Shown: positions 23,614 to 35,597, numbered from the stretch's first letter. The stretch is DNA of 64,000 bases from Dryococelus australis (GCA_029891345.1 CM057002.1:61680777-61744776); one strand, 5' to 3'. Made by a program: numbers and translations. Notes: generated by a model from the letters alone, not told the origin.

Positions 23614-23805
23614 CACACAAAGTAGGATGACACAGTTTCTTCCCACGGTTGCGCGATTGCAATGTTTTGCTGGCTAAGCCAGCTTCATCAGACGGCGAGT
23701 TGTAGGACACACACCCCCACAACTCGCCTGATGAAGCTGGCTTAGCCAGCAAAACGTTGCTATCGTGCAACCGCGTGAAAAAATGGTGTCATCCTACTTT
23801 GTGTG
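23614..23805. repeat. 192-bp inverted repeat (long hairpin)
   Basis: The left arm 23614-23703 (from CACACAAAGTAGGATG to CGGCGAGTTGT) is complementary, with some mismatches and small gaps, to the right arm 23719-23805 (from ACAACTCGCCTGATG to ATCCTACTTTGTGTG). A 15-nt loop separates them. The best-matched core is about 35 bp around AGCTGGCTTAGCCAGC, itself nearly self-complementary. The transcript could form a long stem in either direction. Confidence 0.9.
23719..23782 (+). ncRNA. Degenerate hammerhead-ribozyme-like motif
   Basis: From 5' to 3' it has: ACTCGC (candidate stem I strand); CTGATGA, the invariant first half of the hammerhead core; a stem II hairpin AGCTGGC-TTA-GCCAGC; AAAAC in place of the expected GAAAC; a stem III hairpin GTTGC-loop-GCAAC; then CGCGTG, which pairs partly with stem I. 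The G-to-A change in the second core half follows a C and would be a CpG decay. The opposite strand of the left arm carries the same order, again with AAAAC. Hammerhead motifs are known in Penelope-like elements and in small retroelements (retrozymes). This copy is probably inactive. Confidence 0.45.
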
Positions 23806-24165
23806 GCTTGGTTCTGAGTTTCAAACCTTTCCTACGCTTCATCGCTCTCCTCGTGGGGCCAAAGATTCTCTCCAGCACCTAACCGAGGGAGGAACCAGCG
23901 GCCGTCTACAGTTCAAACACTTAGACATGTTCGGTCCCTTACGGACACCAACCTGAGAGTAGAGCTCGCCCCGAGGATACACACACCAAGCTAACTGCCT
24001 TTCTCACTAGCTCTTGCACAGGGCACCTTCCCGTGTAGTATGATAGGGTGTTTATCTTCCGCATAGCCTGTGGGGAAATTAGGAGTTAGCACCTCTGCCA
24101 TCAGCATTTATTTCCTTTTGGTTAAATAAACACCGATTTGACCAGTCACCTTGACTTTCACTCCA

Positions 24166-25260
24166 AGCTCCTTCCTTGTGTCATATCGGAGCTGGAGGAC
24201 TGGGCAGGAGACCGGGTTTTATTTATGCCGAACGCACTCTGAACAACACGACAAGGCCACCGATTCTCTGCCCCCCAGCAGTGAACGGTAGAATCACAGC
24301 ACTAGGATACTGTCCCTTGGAAATTGGCTTGCCGACTCAGTCGCCCCTTCCACATCACCCCCACTTGTGGAGCAGTGGAGGGGATCTTCTTCGAGTTCGG
24401 GGAGACCAGTAACCACTGAACCCTCACCTCACCACCATTGAAAGGCCACCCGTTCCTTGCACCACGTGGAAGGAATGATAGAGCCACGACACTAGATACG
24501 CTTGCAGTGGGATAGACTTGCCGGCCAGGTGTTCAAATCTCATCACTCACTTGTGGTGCCGAGAGGGCTGCATCCTGGTGCAGGGAAATCTACCCCCACA
24601 GGACAACACCGCGTGGTTCCCACAACCTTCACCCTGTAGCACATGCCGGCTCTACCTGGTAAAGTTGTCGAGAGCTAAGCGGTGTTGGCAGCAGTAATTA
24701 GCACATACACGTGAACATTGACACGTCAACTGCCACCCTCCTGCAGCGCCAATCTAGTACCTCATGCCTTACACCCACAGGAGTGGAGTGAGAGACGAAC
24801 CAGAAAGGCAAGAGCAATTGCTAAGCTTCCCCAGTAGCTACGTATCCTTCCCAGCGGGTTCGGGTTGCTCAGTCCACGAGAGCAAGCTGCGCTATTGAGA
24901 CTCCTCACATACCAGTGCCCGACGTCATCCCCGTAGGCTTGTTCGAGCCACCCACCAGGATCGTAAAGGGATACCACTCTATAGTGCAGGAGGCACTATT
25001 GGGCATTCGTCAGTCTAGCACGTCATAAATGCAGCTGGCTTCCGTACCTGAGCAGATTACCCCCCAGTCGAGTGCAACACCGGTCACAGCAAACAAAAGT
25101 ATGGAAGCAAGCAAGCACCCCGCCACCTCGCCGAACTGTTGCACCCCCACCAAAACCTGCACCCTGTCGCATCAAGGTCGCAGAGACCGACTTCGCCAGG
25201 ACAGAGTAATCCAGTTAAGACGCGGCTCGCCTAACATCGCCCAAGTTACCCAGGGGCAGG
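24166..25260 (+). mobile_element. Internal region of LTR relic copy H
   Basis: It shares the post-LTR block with other copies (GGCCAC followed by GAACGGTAGA.TCAC and ACTAG). The block appears twice here, at about 24256 and 24440. No long gag frame survives, and the right end fades into AT-rich sequence near 25260. Confidence 0.45.
24256..24640 (+). repeat. Diverged ~186-bp tandem duplication within relic H
   Basis: Two blocks, starting AAGGCCACCGATTCT and AAAGGCCACCCGTTCC, each continue with a GGTAGAATCAC/GATAGAGCCAC stretch, a CACTAG motif and GACTTGCCGGC or GGCTTGCCGAC. They are only about 70 percent alike, so the duplication is old. Confidence 0.5.
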
Positions 25261-25880
25261 GACTGTCACGCGTCATATTTATAAATTTTCAAAATTTGGA
25301 AGAAATATGTCAAATTTACTGGAATTGATGTTGATGCATGATGTGTCTCAATATTATAATAAACAACTGCTACTCATCAGTGCAACTACATCCTGGAAGT
25401 TGTCTACGATATGAGTTACCGCCACTGCCGTCTACAAGATTGTTTTATCTACTGGGCCAAGTCAGACATCCCAATAATAATATTTACTTTTGCCCGATGA
25501 GCTACCGGGACCATGCAAGAGGCCCGTGGTGAGTACAGCAGTGTGCCGTGGGATGCCGCCACAAGTAAGATGCCTAGATCCCACTGCTCTCCATTACGCG
25601 CCACTCACACCAAGGATCTAGGTGCTGGGCTTGCACCTGCTAACCCCCTCTCCAGACCCCCTTTACTAGCGAGGGAAGGGATGTCCGAGGAGAATTATAA
25701 AAGTAGATGCGTCCCGGTCTCTGGATCGTCAAGCAGGTCAAGCAGGCGGGTGCACTTGGGCCTTCGTCACTGCAGACAACAGTTTGTTCGTGCTCTCTGA
25801 GAGTCTAACATCAACTAGCTTTCGCGGCACCACACCTGAGTACATTGGTCGGTCCAGTATGCGATTCTAGTGTACTGAGC
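25261..25880. other. Unassigned stretch, possibly 5' UTR of the LINE
   Basis: AT-rich to 25500, then GC-richer. A TATA-like ATTATAAAAG at about 25695 and a GGTCAAGCAGGCGGG patch lie upstream of the LINE ORF1 relic. They could be LINE leader or another LTR fragment; I cannot decide. Confidence 0.3.
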
Positions 25881-26019
25881 CAACTTGAGCCTAGCCCGTA
25901 GAGGTCAGCGGCTGGTGTACTTTACAGCGGTTAGGCACACCTGTGTTTTGCAATACAACAACACTTTGTGGTCATACCAGACAGCAGTCCCACCCCCTCC
26001 CCCCTTCTTCCATCAGGTC

Positions 26020-26900
26020 ATGGAGTCGGAAGGGGGATCAAGGAAGTCTTCATGCAGCTCTTACAGCACAGAATTCCTGCTGAAAACACAACATCTCGTG
26101 GGAGAAGCTTGGAAACACCCCAATTTCTCAGCCACACTAACCCTCTTTCCGCATGGAATTCCCAATGACCTGGACATATTTCTAGCTCAACAGGCTCTAA
26201 CAACACAAACAAACTCAGATCTCTCTTGCCCACAACCACCACTGGCCATGGATATAGAATCAAAGGAATTTACGTGGACCTTTGCGAAAGACAAGAGAAT
26301 GAACAAAAATCAGAACAAGAGATTCCGCCCCTCATCTTCTGAGACGTCGAAAACTGAAATATCGGTTCAAAATCGGTACTCACTGTTGTCCGAAGTTGGA
26401 GACACTGCCTCCAGTGTAAATTCAACCCCAGGTCCTCAGGCCAACCTCCCGACCGCACACAGCTGGATGCTAAAATCCAACAAAATCAGAAAAAACAACA
26501 CCAATTTCGAATCGTAGTACCATACAAAACAAAGCACCACCTTCTGATTAAAAAATTGAAATGAATAAGCAGGAACGGCTTCTCCCTTTTACATACCCGC
26601 CAAGGTATCCACGTAATTTCAACACAACTTCCACACTACCAGGCAGCCATACATATGCTTTCTGCAAATTTTATTCCCATATTTCACCTTCAATACAAGC
26701 ACAGAAGCTCCACAGAAGGTGGTTTTCGATCTCCCAGCCTCCACAGACATGGAGGAAATCAAACAAGACCTCACCAGTGCTGGATACACCATCAGTGCTG
26801 CCATCTCTTGGTCGGCAGGACGTGGCCTCGCCCTCACAAGAACTCCCAGTCAATCAGAGCCCTCCAGCCACGGTAAAACAAATTTTCCTATTTTAAACTC
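26020..26900 (+). pseudogene. Non-LTR retrotransposon (LINE) ORF1 relic, Jockey/I-like
   Basis: The frame begins ATG GAG TCG (residue 46 of a longer open stretch). It contains SKTEISVQNRYSLLSEVGD, the basic-linker plus NRF/YxxL motif common in ORF1 proteins of Jockey/I-type LINEs. After a stop at 26517 and frame changes, 26719-26880 encodes FDLPASTDMEEIKQDLTSAG, resembling the RGLPxxTxxEEIKxEL region before the zinc knuckles of ORF1. No zinc knuckles, endonuclease or reverse transcriptase follow, so the copy is truncated and frameshifted. Family placement is from motif memory. Confidence 0.6.
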
Positions 26901-27614
26901 TCTTTTCGGCTTTTCGCATCATTTTGTAAAGTTTTCCTAACGTTTTAGTAACAATTATTGCTAGAAATATCATCTAAAATACTCTAAAACACTAATTACA
27001 CACTCTCCGCATAAAAATTAGTATTTAAACTGCTTTTAAAGCAGACTTTTTAGCTTTTAACCTCCTGAAACACTCGCCTCCAAACACCCGGGAATATTTT
27101 TCTAGTTACTTTTCAAGGCGTCAAATTTAATATTTCAGTTATTCCACTCTCCGATATAAATATTATCTACCTTAAAACTAAAATCACACTTAACTACCAA
27201 ATAGCTGTTTAAGAAACACTTGGGTTCCAATAATTACCGCTACACTAAAATTACGTAATAATTTAAGGGGTAACTACCATATTTACTCGTATGTATAGCA
27301 TGCCATTTTTCCCAAAATATAGGGAAAAATTTCTGTGGTGCGCCTATGGAAAAAAAAGAGGAAGGGGGAATGGTAGCCATAAATTGTCCAGGGATGTTGA
27401 GGGAAGTGGCTGGACTGTTGGCTCATTTCTTGCTCTTACATCGCTCCTCTCCCTTCACGCTCTTTCTCTTTCAGTGACCCTTCAGTTATGTGTAGGTCGA
27501 ATCCCTGGCCCCATCCCCCCCCCCCCCCTGGGCAGGGGGAAAGAGGGCCGATTAGCGACAAGAATACAGTTCATGGGAACAGGTTCCAGGCACTACCCTG
27601 GAGCCCTGAGATAG
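26901..27614. other. AT-rich intron with one TIR-like end and a C run
   Basis: At 27275 a TA is followed by CCATATTTACTCGTATG, like the terminus of the element at 61969-62911, but no partner end was found. Following sequence (27295-27470) resembles 63575-63860. A run of 14 C lies at 27515-27528. Confidence 0.4.
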
Positions 27615-28165
27615 TAAAATTGTAACTTGCTACTTTTTTCTAAACAGTATGAAGACGGCCAGCTGGTGAGGGACTATCTATCTCTGGCCTGGGCTTGTTT
27701 AAGGAGTGCCAAATGGAAGGACAAGAGTCCTCACAAGGGCTTTTACCTCCCCCGTGCTGCGGGAGTAGCATCCCAGTGATGATAAATGGCAGCTCTGAAT
27801 CGTCAGTTCTGCTTCAGTTCTCGATCTAGTCTTCTGACTTCTCCTGAGCTCTCACCGCTCCAGCTTTTAGTGCCGAGGCTCTCACCTCTCCATGTAATTT
27901 CACTGCTTCCCTGTGGAGCCAAAGATCCCCTCCAACCAGGGGCGTCACCAGCAACGCACTGAGACATGTTCGGTCATTTATGGACAGAGAGTAGACTCGC
28001 TCCGAGGTTTCATCAAGCCACACGCACCAGCTACTGCCTTTTACTGTAGCTTTGCACAGGACGCCTTTCCCTTTTTACGCCAGGGTGTTTTACCTTCTGC
28101 CAAGCCCGTGTGGATTAGGAGCTAGTACTTCCACTATCTTTGTTTATTTTCTTATCGGTAGGGAC
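27615..28165 (+). mobile_element. LTR relic copy I (fragment or solo LTR)
   Basis: Its second half aligns with the 3' part of LTR H (GGAGCCAAAGATC, GACATGTTCGGTCATTTA, GGGTGTTTTACCTTCTGCC, GGAGCTAGTACTTCC). No internal region follows, consistent with a solo LTR. The left boundary is not defined. Confidence 0.55.
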
Positions 28166-28557
28166 TGGAAAATATTGTTATTTTAAGAGGGCAAAAAGCG
28201 GTACTTTGAAACTTGAAAAGCGGTATTTTCTTTTTGATGTTTTCGCCAATGCTCTTTTACTTTGCAAACACCCAAAATTAATTTTGAACACCTCTAAAAA
28301 CCTTGAAGTCAAATAGATGTAATGTGGGAATTGTTTATCGCTGGATGAAAATTAATTTTCGCTACCATAAGTAACATAAATTTATTATTCTTTTAAAGTT
28401 TATTTTGCGTCGGCTGTTTTCACAGTTTGTACACACACAAAAATATGTAAAATAACTATGAAATACTAGTTGTTAACACACATGGTACGTAAAATAAAAT
28501 TGTAGTAGCTAGGAAACCTGTTTCCTCATATGTATATCCAAGCAAATTTTGTCTGCA
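28166..28557. other. AT-rich intron, no recognised feature
   Basis: No structure was recognised before the tandem duplication. Confidence 0.5.
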
Positions 28558-28769
28558 AGTTATCATACGTCACACTCAGATACATGGTGATATCTAATGG
28601 TCACTTCAAAAAAAGAAAGATGTCATCAGTGCCAACAGTTTGCAGCTCACAGTTTTTCTCATTAGTTATCATACGTCACACTCAGATACATGGTGATATC
28701 TAATGGTCACTTCAAAAAAAGAAAGATGTCATCAGTGCCGACAGTTTGCAGCTCACAGTTTTTCTCATA
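28558..28769. repeat. 106-bp tandem duplication, nearly identical copies
   Basis: Units 28558-28663 and 28664-28769 start AGTTATCATACGTCACAC and differ at one internal base (GCCAACAG versus GCCGACAG) and at the last base. The similarity implies a very recent duplication, or an assembly artefact. Confidence 0.95.
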
Positions 28770-29693
<924 letters not shown>

Positions 29694-29973
29694 TGTAAGG
29701 GTGCTTCAATATTGTCTTTAAATTTACCCCAATGTTTTAATTTAATTTTAAGACTTGTAAATAGACTATGATTTTCTTTTAATTTACTACCACCATTACT
29801 TTAAGTTTTTAGATTATATTATAAAATTGTTTCAATTCACAAGAAAAATTTTAATAAATTTTTAAATTTATTTATAAAATTAATTTTGTTGTTAAGTTAA
29901 GAATGTTTTAACTATGTGTAATATAGTCCGTGCTACACCACTATCCATACGACTAATACTGGTGGTAGAATTA

Positions 29974-30215
29974 ACTGAAGAGTGAAGAGATTTAGGTAGC
30001 TCTTAACAGCGAGGTCTTGAGAGCCGATGAAGGTGATTATGGAGCAGCGCCGGAATGAAAGGATGGTGGAAACTGGAGATCCCCGAGAAAACTGGCCGAC
30101 CAACTGCATTGTCTGGCAAAATTCTCACGTTTGAAAATCAGTGACCTGGTCGGGGATTTAACCCTGTTCGCCTTGGTGGGAGATAAGCGGGCTAACCGCT
30201 CGTCTGCCACAGCCC
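29974..30215 (-). mobile_element. tRNA-derived SINE with 11-bp target duplication
   Basis: On the minus strand the head reads GGCTGTGGCAGACGAGCGGTTAG (A-box region). A B box GGGTTAAATCCC lies at 30164-30153, followed by a body ending in a CGGCTCTCAAGACCTC motif and CTCTTCACTC. Exact direct repeats TGGTAGAATTA flank it at 29963-29973 and 30216-30226, the signature of LINE-mediated insertion. The length is 242 bp. The 3' body matches the SINE at 55684-55932. Confidence 0.88.
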
Positions 30216-30226
30216 TGGTAGAATTA

Positions 30227-33056
30227 TTTTTCTTACAACACTAACAAATAAAGAATACGATGGAGTCTTTTATTAACATCCAGAAACTCCTTTGGCCATT
30301 AGGAAGAAAAAGAAATAAATGGTAATGCGGGAAAATTACTAAAATCCGCTAATAAAGAAAAAAACAATGAAGTTCCAATAAAACAAACATAACATTTACT
30401 ATACTGTTGTTCTTTTACAATTTTCATAATGCTACGACTTTTTTAACATTCAACTGCGTATACATCAATGCCCAAATACAAGTAAACAACCTCGCACCCA
30501 GAGTTCCAAGGGAAAACCAAAACTTATTTTGTTCGTTCACAAGAAAACAAAAACTGAAAGACCTCCTGTTTAAAGTTTAAAGTGAGAGAAACTAACGGTA
30601 GCAGGAGAAAGTTAAGCTGAGGTACTCCACAGTTCAAAAATTAAAACAAAACTAAAATGGAAACATTTACTTTAATTCAGCTCACACAATCCCGTTTTTG
30701 ACTTTTCTAAACAATTACTTAAAACACGGAGGTTCCTGCAACCTCAAAACTTAGGCTACGTCTAAACAAATAAATTATCTCCCTACGTAGGTTACCTACA
30801 ACACTAGCAGGCTGCCGATCCGCATGGCTCGCCGTCTACCACTACTCTCTCATTCAAAATCTCTTCACTTCTCTGCACACTAAAATCTAAATAAAAAAAA
30901 AGAGGATTAAAACCACATATCTGGTCACATCTTGCAGAACGAGTTCTGGCCTGGCCGAAACCCCAAAAACCGTGTACCAACCACTTACGCACGTCCACCA
31001 CTCATCGCTGCCATCATCCAACTACCACTCTCCACTGTTGCCAACCCATGCTTTCCCTCACTCCAAAACATGCTATCAACTCTTGTTACCCAGCCAATGA
31101 TGCGAGTACTCCCTTTGTCTCACTAGCACGCCCTCCCGTAAGTCCGGAGACCACTACTTCCCAACCCGCACTTAAAACCAGCAGACAGTTCCCTCCCACC
31201 ACACCACCATCCTCTCAAAGCCAACCACTGTTTCACCCGCACATACAACATGACAGTAAGCAACCATGGGAAGGGTGGATGGGGGGGGGGGCGTAGAGTA
31301 AACAGCCAGCTCAGATCTCCCCGTATGACAAACTAACCTTTCCACATCCTGAAACACATTCCAGACAACTGCCAAGCTTGTTAAACATGCACCGCACCAT
31401 GCTCTTGGACATTAAAAGCAAGATCTACATCCGCTCAGCTGAACTCCCTGCTAGTCTGATCACAGACAAGAAAACACTACAAATGTTCAATTACTGAAAA
31501 TGAAAAAGTATTCAAAACTATAAAAAGAAAAATTAAGTAAAAAATTAAGACAAGCTAAATTGTATAAATAAAAAGGACAGTGACTATATTGTTCAAACAC
31601 CATATTGTACTATGTACAGTAATGTGCTTGCAGTATAAATTGTTTTTATACAAAAAAAATTATTAGTCATTTGCAGTGTTACAGTGAAACATGAGCTCAT
31701 ATTACCAGGAACTTCTTCATGAAATGCGTACGGATAACATTGTTACAGAAGAAAATATTGAGTGAACATGTACTGCTACACACACTAGGCTACTTTGAAT
31801 GCTCACTTAAGGCAGTCCCATATGGAAATTTGAAATGGTCAAGGAAATCCATGAAAAGTCAGGGAAACAGGGGCTAATGCATCCTGGAAATTCAATCTCG
31901 TTATACACTATAATGTAATGTATTTTCTGTATGCCCAAACATTTTAATTAGCAGCCCATGGAATTTGTCTTGAAACTGATGGGAAAAGAAAAATTATTTG
32001 CATTATGTTAGAAATAGGCTCACAAGTAACAGTTGTTTTCATTTTATTGTAGATGATGATCAGAAACAGTGTTCTGTGAATTTTATTTCAAACACATTTC
32101 ATAATATAAGTTATATTTTGTTAGAATTTCTGTATTGAATGCTTAAAAATAAACTTATTATTGGCTGGAAAAACCTGGAAAAGTCAGGAAAAATTGATTC
32201 TTGTAATTTGTAGCAATTTTGATAAGAATTACAGACATCTGATTTTCTCTACAAAAAGTGTTGTGCTTTCAACTTTTACAGACAGTTAATTGTTTGGTGA
32301 ATTAAAAACCTTCAAAAATTTTAATCCAAGAAAATTGTTCCAAGTTAACACTTAATGACAAACTTATTAAGTATATACTACGTATTTGCACTGATGAACA
32401 AGTAGTTAAAAGTTTTTGGAAACAGCAATTTCTGCTTGTATACATGTGAAACAAATCTCATGTTATGTGGTGTTTATTTTCAGGTAATATTCCACCACTC
32501 ACAGCACTGGAAGAGAAAAATGGCATCTCAGTAACACTGCATTTTGCAAAAGAGAGGCCAAGGCCTGATGTTTCTGTGATAGTTTTAACGACCATCAGCA
32601 AGAATTCTTCTGGTCTTTCAAACTATTTGTTCCAAGCTGTTGTTCCAAAGGTGGGTACATTTAGTGTTGATTTGCTGTCTTCAAACTGTTAATAATGTTA
32701 CAAATTTTCAAAGTCTGTTGGTGTAGCCAAGTTCTTTAAGGGATGGAAGTCTAATGATAATTTCCTGACTTATTTGTAAACAATCAAAAAATATGCTCCA
32801 ACCTTGCTATCTCGACGACAGTGCTTATCACTTGCTATTTACGTAGAATATTTACATAATTGTCCCTCAGCTTATGGTAATCTACACAATCAAACATTTA
32901 TAAACAGTTTTCTAACACCTACTAAATTACTATTAAAATTATGTATTTGCTGCCAGTCAATCTTTATAATAAGACTCTATCACTTGTCCATTTGTTCCCA
33001 ACTTATTTTAATCCAGACTTCACCAGGCATTCGTGTCTGGAATGTTCTGGAGTGCC
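30227..33056. other. Intron around GGA exon 32484-32650; no other gene
   Basis: Apart from the exon annotated separately, this is mostly AT-rich with a GC-richer patch at about 30930-31450. It has a run of 11 G at 31281-31291. No paired repeats or domain motifs were recognised. Confidence 0.4.
32484..32650 (+). CDS. GGA: GGA clathrin adaptor, internal exon (gamma-ear domain, first half)
   Basis: The acceptor is TTTATTTTCAG and the donor is CCAAAG|GTGGGT. The exon supplies GT to complete the glycine codon left open at 9445, then 55 codons, and ends in phase 0. The product contains GISVTLHFAKERPRPDVSV and NYLFQAVVPK, the pattern of the first beta strands of the GAE fold shared with the AP-1 gamma ear. 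GGA is preferred over AP-1 gamma because the exon joins in phase to a GGA-type hinge. The intron before it is 23,038 bp and full of transposons, so the exon is isolated in repeat-rich DNA. Reading continues open for 42 nt into the intron before a stop; that tail is not conserved-looking. Confidence 0.93.
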
Positions 33057-33499
33057 CTAAGTGCTCCCATACACATGCGCACTCATCAGGTAACTCACTA
33101 TCCACAATACTCTTGCACCTTGTATGCCACCACCGTACACATACCCGTCTGCCTTAGTCGCTCTCACCTTCACCACAGATTCTCTTATTTGTTCACCATG
33201 CACTGCACTTCGCCAGGTGGCTGTCACAAAACTCGCAACTTTTGTCTGCCTGTGTCCGGGGAAGACGCCCAGAAATCTTGTGCAGTAATCCACAGACACC
33301 AAATCTTGTGGCAGTGGTGAGGAGTGGTGTAGCCTGCTCACATCAGCCGTCAATCTCTTCCCCCATCTGTCCAGTGCCACAGCAGGGCCTGCTCGTAGAA
33401 AGGGTGCGCCAAGGCTGGGTGACCCCACCCACCATCTCGCTGTAAGAGTGGACATGCGTGCAGCCAGTGCGGGGGTAAATGGTCCACATGTAACACTCT
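33057..33499 (-). other. Probable 3' remainder of the gypsy relic
   Basis: This follows the integrase C-terminus on the minus strand and is open for 148 codons (33503-33057) without a recognised domain. It is probably the 3' untranslated part or LTR of the same element. No LTR pair could be found. Confidence 0.35.
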
Positions 33500-34985
33500 C
33501 CACCCCTCACATCTGTTCATCGTGAACAGACTCTCTAACTTCTGGGCCTAGCACCAATCAATCGATGTGGGTGGAGAACCTTAGGCTTTGCCTGAGAGGC
33601 CTGTCGACAAGTCTGGTAGACCACATCATTGGTCTGCTTCACAATCTTGTGCAGGCCTTCCCAACATGTCTGTTTTGAGTAAAATCCCTTCCACCTTGGG
33701 GGGTTGTACAGCAACATAAGCTGTCCATTTCAGTAAACCTTTTCAGGCAATCTTCAGTCATGTCATGTTTTCATTTGGTCACTGTTGACTTTAAGTTGGT
33801 ACTGGGCAAACTCACGAATTTCAACTAGCCTCTGATGAAGTTTACTGGCATATTTTGGGGTGTTTACTTCTTCGACTGGACGTCCAAACCGCAAGTCACC
33901 AGAGAGATGGAGCTCTCAGCCAAACTGCATCCTTGAAAGGGTTACTCTTGTTGACTGCCAAACGATATGCCAGGAGAAATAGGGGTACCTTGCAGCCCTG
34001 ATCCTTTTAGTTGTCTTCCACGAAGATGGCTAGATATGGTTCCAGGATACTGTTGATACTCAACCATCCCATCCGACTGAGGGTGAAATGCTGTGGTTCA
34101 AGTTTTCTTCGTTCTTAAAATCCTCGCTACCTCTTGGAAAGTATGACATCGAAACTTTGCCTTGATCCAATGAGGCTTAAGTGACACTCCAAACCCGGGA
34201 AGACATGCTATACAAACTCATCAGCTATAGTGCTGGCCTCTTGGTTTGGAACTGGTATGACCTCAGGCCACTTAGTGAAATAATAGTTCACTACCAGAAG
34301 GTATAATTTCCCTGTGAAGGTACCGATGACTCGAGAATGTCCACTGTCATCCTCTCAAATGGGGCCCCAACTTTGTATTTCTGAAGGGGATCTTGTTCCT
34401 TAATCCTCAAACCCTTGCTTGCATTACATGCGTCACGTAGACTGCAACACTTCTCGGCACCCTCCTGACAACAGAGCTAGTAGAATCTCGATTTAACTCT
34501 GTCGAGGGTATTATTTTCACAAATGTGTCCACCTTCTGCTGTATTATGCCATAGTACTTCTGGGATTCTTCACTCTGGCAGGACCAATTGTAAGTGTATA
34601 TGTTTTCCATCACTGCTTTCCCATCTCCTGAGCACCATATTCTTCAGTGCAAGGGAATTCCACTGGCTTTGTATGCCTAGACTGTCTGGTCCAGACTCAG
34701 TATCTCCTCCCATCTTGGTTGACATCCAGCTTTATTTCAGCCTAGAATGTGTGGATTGGGTCACTTAGCTGATCTTTCCTAATCTTCTCATCATCCCAAG
34801 TAGGTGACCCATCACAAAATGCACAGCCATGAATTCTTGTCCTCCTTGCCTCCAATGATATACTACCCTTTACTTCTTCGCATTCACAGTGACAATAGAA
34901 AGGTTTGCATGGTCTTCTTAAAACTGCATCTGTTTTGCTGTGATATATTCTTGCAGGTGCTATATCCACTAGGCGGTTTGACCTT
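33500..34985 (-). pseudogene. Ty3/gypsy retrotransposon pol relic (RNase H end, integrase)
   Basis: Read on the minus strand, 34969-34742 has an ALSRRPC-like junction (DAVLRRPC) and a Cys/His-rich patch, as found after RNase H in insect gypsy elements. Around 34098-34060 the motif TTAFHPQSDGMVE is intact, diagnostic of the gypsy integrase core. The stretch 33717-33535 encodes LLYNPPRWKGFYSK and NDVVYQTCR then KPKVLHPHRL, the integrase C-terminal segment. The frames are broken many times by stops and shifts. No gag, protease or reverse transcriptase was found upstream, so it is a 5'-truncated dead copy, antisense to GGA. Confidence 0.85.
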
Positions 34986-35597
34986 TGGGTGATGCCTCGT
35001 GTAGTATGGTGATCTACTAGTGGGTGACATTGCTTGCTTCACCCTCTGAGAGCTGAAAAGTGAAAGCCGTGTTGACAGGGAGATTGCTGCGGAGGGAGGA
35101 ACTGAGGCGCAAATGCAGATAGTATGGTGTTTTGAGCTCGGGACTGGACCAGGAGTGTTACAGGTCAGGTCTGTGTTTGGGCTGGGGCGAAAGCTTCAGT
35201 GATAGAGCAACCAGTAGATCGCACCAGCCGGCAAATTATCTTCCCAGTGATGATTGGACATGGTCCATCAGATCATTGTTTTGGCAGTGTTGGTGGAAAG
35301 GAAGATAGAGCTCTTAAAATGTGAAACAGTGTAAATGAAGGTTCCCTGTGAGCCACTGTGTTGCATGTCTTACTCCCACAATGAGTACATTCTGGTGGGC
35401 CTATCCACAGACTCCAAAATTTCCTGACTAAGGGCAAGGCATGGCTTGGCTGCCTTCTGCTACCCATACTGATGGCACGGCATACAGGTAAGAAAAAAGT
35501 GTGTGGTTCTTGTCGGTGTCTGTTGGAGGTAGGCACAGCCTTTAGGAACAATCAAGGTCACTTGTAAAAGGAGAAGAAAGTCTGGGCAGCCTTCCAG
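34986..35597. other. Unassigned stretch left of a dispersed repeat
   Basis: Moderate GC with a 92-codon minus-strand frame (35551-35273). No family was recognised. It may belong to another part of a retroelement, but nothing supports that. Confidence 0.3.

Larger units (their letters stand above)
23311..24165 (+). mobile_element. LTR of relic copy H
   Basis: It has a TATA box at 23558-23567, a leader that contains the large inverted repeat 23614-23805, and a 3' part homologous to 27890-28165 (copy I). These share GGAGCCAAAGAT-like, ACATGTTCGGTC, GGGTGTTT and GTTAGCACCT-like blocks and AATAAACA. The left border is inferred from the end of copy B. Confidence 0.5.

Noticed and set aside
32651-32692. 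Extension of the GGA ear exon to the stop at 32692
   Set aside because: GTGGGT at 32651 is a good donor, and the conserved continuation is found at 58643 in the right phase.
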